From Candidatus Galacturonatibacter soehngenii (GTDB lineage: Bacteria; Bacillota; Clostridia; Lachnospirales; Lachnospiraceae): a stretch of DNA of 64,000 nt. This document shows, piece by piece, positions 62,304-64,000 of this stretch. Numbering within the stretch: position 1 is the first letter of the stretch; every line of letters begins with the position of its first letter. A program made the translations under genes and the position numbers. The stretch lies in contig NZ_WAGX01000005.1 in the NCBI RefSeq assembly GCF_008830185.1, positions 186,001 through 250,000 of the forward strand. The letters are read 5' to 3'. Below the pieces are notes generated by a model. The model had not been told where the DNA came from, did no database searches, and saw only the letters and a list, made by a program, of their open reading frames with translations.

Positions 62304-62756
62304 TTATTTTCCAACAATTTTTCTCATTCTATCCATCAAAGATAACGTTTCCTCATCACTTCTGGTAGCACAAAAGATAGTATCGTCTCCTGCAATACAG
62401 CCTAATACTTCTTTAAACTGCATTGCATCCAAAGCTGCCGCTACAGCCATTGCCATTCCTGAAACAGTTCTTATTACTAAGATATTGGAGGCTTTTGTCA
62501 TACTCAAAAAACCATCCTGCAAGACGCGAATGTATTTTTCACTCATCCAACCTTCTTGACTTTGCAAAACCACATATTTTTGTCTGTTTCCATCTGTTGA
62601 AACCTTTGTCAACTTAAGCTCACGTATATCCCTAGAAACAGTTGCTTGTGTAACATTAAAACCCGCCTCATTTAATTTTTCCGCTAAATCTTCTTGGGTT
62701 TCAATGTCGTATTTACTAATTAACTCTACTATTTTCGTATGGCGTTCAATTTTCAT
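62304..62756 (-). CDS. argR: Arginine repressor ArgR
   Basis: 150-aa repressor/activator of arginine genes. Winged-helix N-terminus (IVELISKYDIETQEDLAEKLNEAG then TQATVSRDIRELKLTK) and C-terminal arginine-binding oligomerisation domain with GCIAGDDTIFCATRS. Two hairpin-like symmetric sites are not seen upstream. Typical neighbour of recN. Confidence 0.97.
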   Translation of the reverse strand: MKIERHTKIVELISKYDIETQEDLAEKLNEAGFNVTQATVSRDIRELKLTKVSTDGNRQKYVVLQSQEGWMSEKYIRVLQDGFLSMTKASNILVIRTVSGMAMAVAAALDAMQFKEVLGCIAGDDTIFCATRSDEETLSLMDRMRKIVGK

Positions 62757-62770
62757 TTATTTAATCACTC

Positions 62771-63637
62771 CTATCTGGAATCTCCCATTTTATTTCTAAG
62801 CGCTTCTAAAAAACTTACATTACTTAGTTTTATAATTTGTGTATGTTTTGTTGATTTTGTTATTTCAATATAATCACTTGTTTCCATTTTAATACTGGTA
62901 TCTCCATCAAAAGTAGCAACCACATTTTCTACATATAATTTTCTGCCTGGCCCAATCTTCACAACTACCTTATCATTTGCCGATAATACAATACTTTTCG
63001 AATTTAGAGTGTGTGAACAAATAGGCGTTACGGTTAAGATTTCTGCCTTTGGATCTACAATGGGTCCACCCGCTGACATATTATAGCCTGTAGAACCAGT
63101 AGGAGTAGAAATAATAATTCCATCTGCGCTATAAGATACGAGATATTCATCATTTACATAAATTTCATACTCTACAATTCTAAGCCTTCCATCTCTATTA
63201 ATCACAATGTCATTTAAGGCTCTGTTTTTGAATGCAGACTTTCCATTCTTAAACATTTCACCTTTTAACATTAACCTTTTTTCCAGTACATATTCATCGT
63301 TCATTAATTTATCCAAAGCAGGATAGATATTATTTCTCTCGATTTCTGCTAGGTAACCAAGCGTTCCTAAATTAATTCCCACTAGTGGAATTTTTTTAAC
63401 CGCAATATCTCTTGCCGCTTGAATTAAAGTTCCATCTCCTCCTAAGACCATAACACAATCCACGTCATTTGGTATTAAACTTGCATCTGTAAACATATAG
63501 TCTTTTTGGTGATCTTTTAAACACTCTTCTTGAATGATACATTCTTTTTTGTTTGACTGTAAATAGTCGCGAATGGATTTTGTCAGGGCAAGCCCTTCAT
63601 CTTTTTGATGATTTGTTATTATGTAAAATTTGTTCAA
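62771..63637 (-). CDS. nadK: NAD kinase
   Basis: 288-aa ATP-NAD kinase making NADP. GGDGT at 66-70 (VMVLGGDGTLIQAARD), the NE/D motif NDIVINRD, and the TPTGSTGYNMSAGGPIV block are diagnostic. Starts with TTG at 63637 after GGAGG (7 bases). 11 bases after tlyA. Confidence 0.96.
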   Translation of the reverse strand: MNKFYIITNHQKDEGLALTKSIRDYLQSNKKECIIQEECLKDHQKDYMFTDASLIPNDVDCVMVLGGDGTLIQAARDIAVKKIPLVGINLGTLGYLAEIERNNIYPALDKLMNDEYVLEKRLMLKGEMFKNGKSAFKNRALNDIVINRDGRLRIVEYEIYVNDEYLVSYSADGIIISTPTGSTGYNMSAGGPIVDPKAEILTVTPICSHTLNSKSIVLSANDKVVVKIGPGRKLYVENVVATFDGDTSIKMETSDYIEITKSTKHTQIIKLSNVSFLEALRNKMGDSR

Positions 63638-63648
63638 AGCAGTACCTC

Positions 63649-64000
63649 CTATAGAGTTTCATGTGCCCTATCAACGACTTCATACACATCTACAGCGTTC
63701 GTTTCATATGGTTCTTCGTTCGTGTGATTTTGAATATATAATAAATATTCTATATTTCCTTCTGGTCCTTTTATTGGTGAAAATTCTAAATCAAGAACTT
63801 CAAAACCGATATTTCGAGCATAATCAATTACTTTTTCTATCACCTCAATATGAACACTTTTTTCTCTGACAACGCCTTTTTTCCCAACCTTTTCTCTGCC
63901 TGCCTCGAATTGAGGTTTAATCAAACAGACAATCTGGCCATCACTCGAAAGCAGATTCTTTACAGGTAATAGAACTTTTGTTAAAGAAATAAATGAAACA
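63649..64000 (-). CDS. tlyA: TlyA-family 16S/23S rRNA 2'-O-methyltransferase (partial, C-terminal)
   Basis: The C-terminal 117 codons are inside the window; the gene continues past the right edge, where the reading frame stays open without a start (FISLTKVLLPVKNLL and onward). The block VCLIKPQFEAGREKVGKKGVVR is typical of TlyA/YqxC FtsJ-like methyltransferases, and SPIKGPEGNIEYLLYI is the C-terminal motif. The family methylates ribosomal RNA and is conserved ahead of nadK-argR-recN. Confidence 0.92.
   Translation of the reverse strand, partial: VSFISLTKVLLPVKNLLSSDGQIVCLIKPQFEAGREKVGKKGVVREKSVHIEVIEKVIDYARNIGFEVLDLEFSPIKGPEGNIEYLLYIQNHTNEEPYETNAVDVYEVVDRAHETL

Overview
The window looks like chromosomal DNA of a low-GC, endospore-forming clostridium. 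The family is most likely Lachnospiraceae, near the plant-polysaccharide degraders such as Lachnoclostridium phytofermentans. That placement is inference from gene content (spo0A, spoIVB, clostridial gene orders, YesMN-type two-component systems, CBM20 amylase) and was not tested by a search. Most genes lie on the minus strand. There is no prophage, transposase or CRISPR array.

Layout. (1) 1-9160: a rhamnose-type uptake locus with L-rhamnose mutarotase, a lipoprotein binding protein, two permeases and a double-domain ATPase. Divergent to it is a YesN/YesM regulator-kinase pair. (2) 9161-17650: DUF445 protein, two small YdcZ-type transporters beside a Crp/Fnr regulator, a YitJ-type methionine/folate enzyme, two tRNA-Leu genes, a collagen-like protein followed by a broken gene, an AI-2E family membrane protein, and tRNA-Asn preceded by a 114-bp tandem repeat array. 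(3) 17650-21760: infC-rpmI-rplT with a long attenuator-like leader and a probable AUU start for infC, a PilZ protein, a DEAD-box helicase and a SEC-C protein. (4) 21760-26000: an accessory run (HAD phosphatase, DUF1835/DUF3658 protein, methyltransferase, GNAT, AAC(3)-like acetyltransferase) next to a 410-bp gap with three strong hairpins. (5) 26000-29800: pyrBI with a nitroreductase, a small membrane protein and a secreted NlpC/P60 hydrolase.

(6) 29900-38110: the nusA-infB operon in the order rimP, nusA, ylxR, ylxQ, infB, rbfA, nrnA, truB, ribF, with a clear promoter and leader hairpin; tRNA-Glu lies just upstream. (7) 38400-46520: a starch/maltodextrin locus with a secreted CBM20 alpha-amylase, a maltodextrin ABC importer without its own ATPase, a cytoplasmic GH13 enzyme and a divergent LacI-type regulator. 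Two palindromes in the divergent promoter region are probable operators. (8) 46590-51940: an acidic repeat lipoprotein, RNase P RNA, panE, a TGS-uridine kinase-like protein, Nif3 and TrmK. (9) 51940-57770: the macromolecular synthesis genes dgt-dnaG-rpoD (continuing into trmK-nif3) and glycogen synthase. (10) 57950-64000: the clostridial order tlyA-nadK-argR-recN-spoIVB-spo0A, with 0A boxes upstream of the spo0A promoter; tlyA runs off the right edge.

No single obviously new multi-gene system stands out. The most interesting signals are non-coding: the 114-bp repeat array between a consensus promoter and tRNA-Asn; short hairpins with TTC or TTT loops in several intergenic gaps, some of which may share one element; a branched RNA candidate between the SEC-C and helicase genes; the three-hairpin element at 21915-22070; and a tRNA-Leu with an AAG anticodon.
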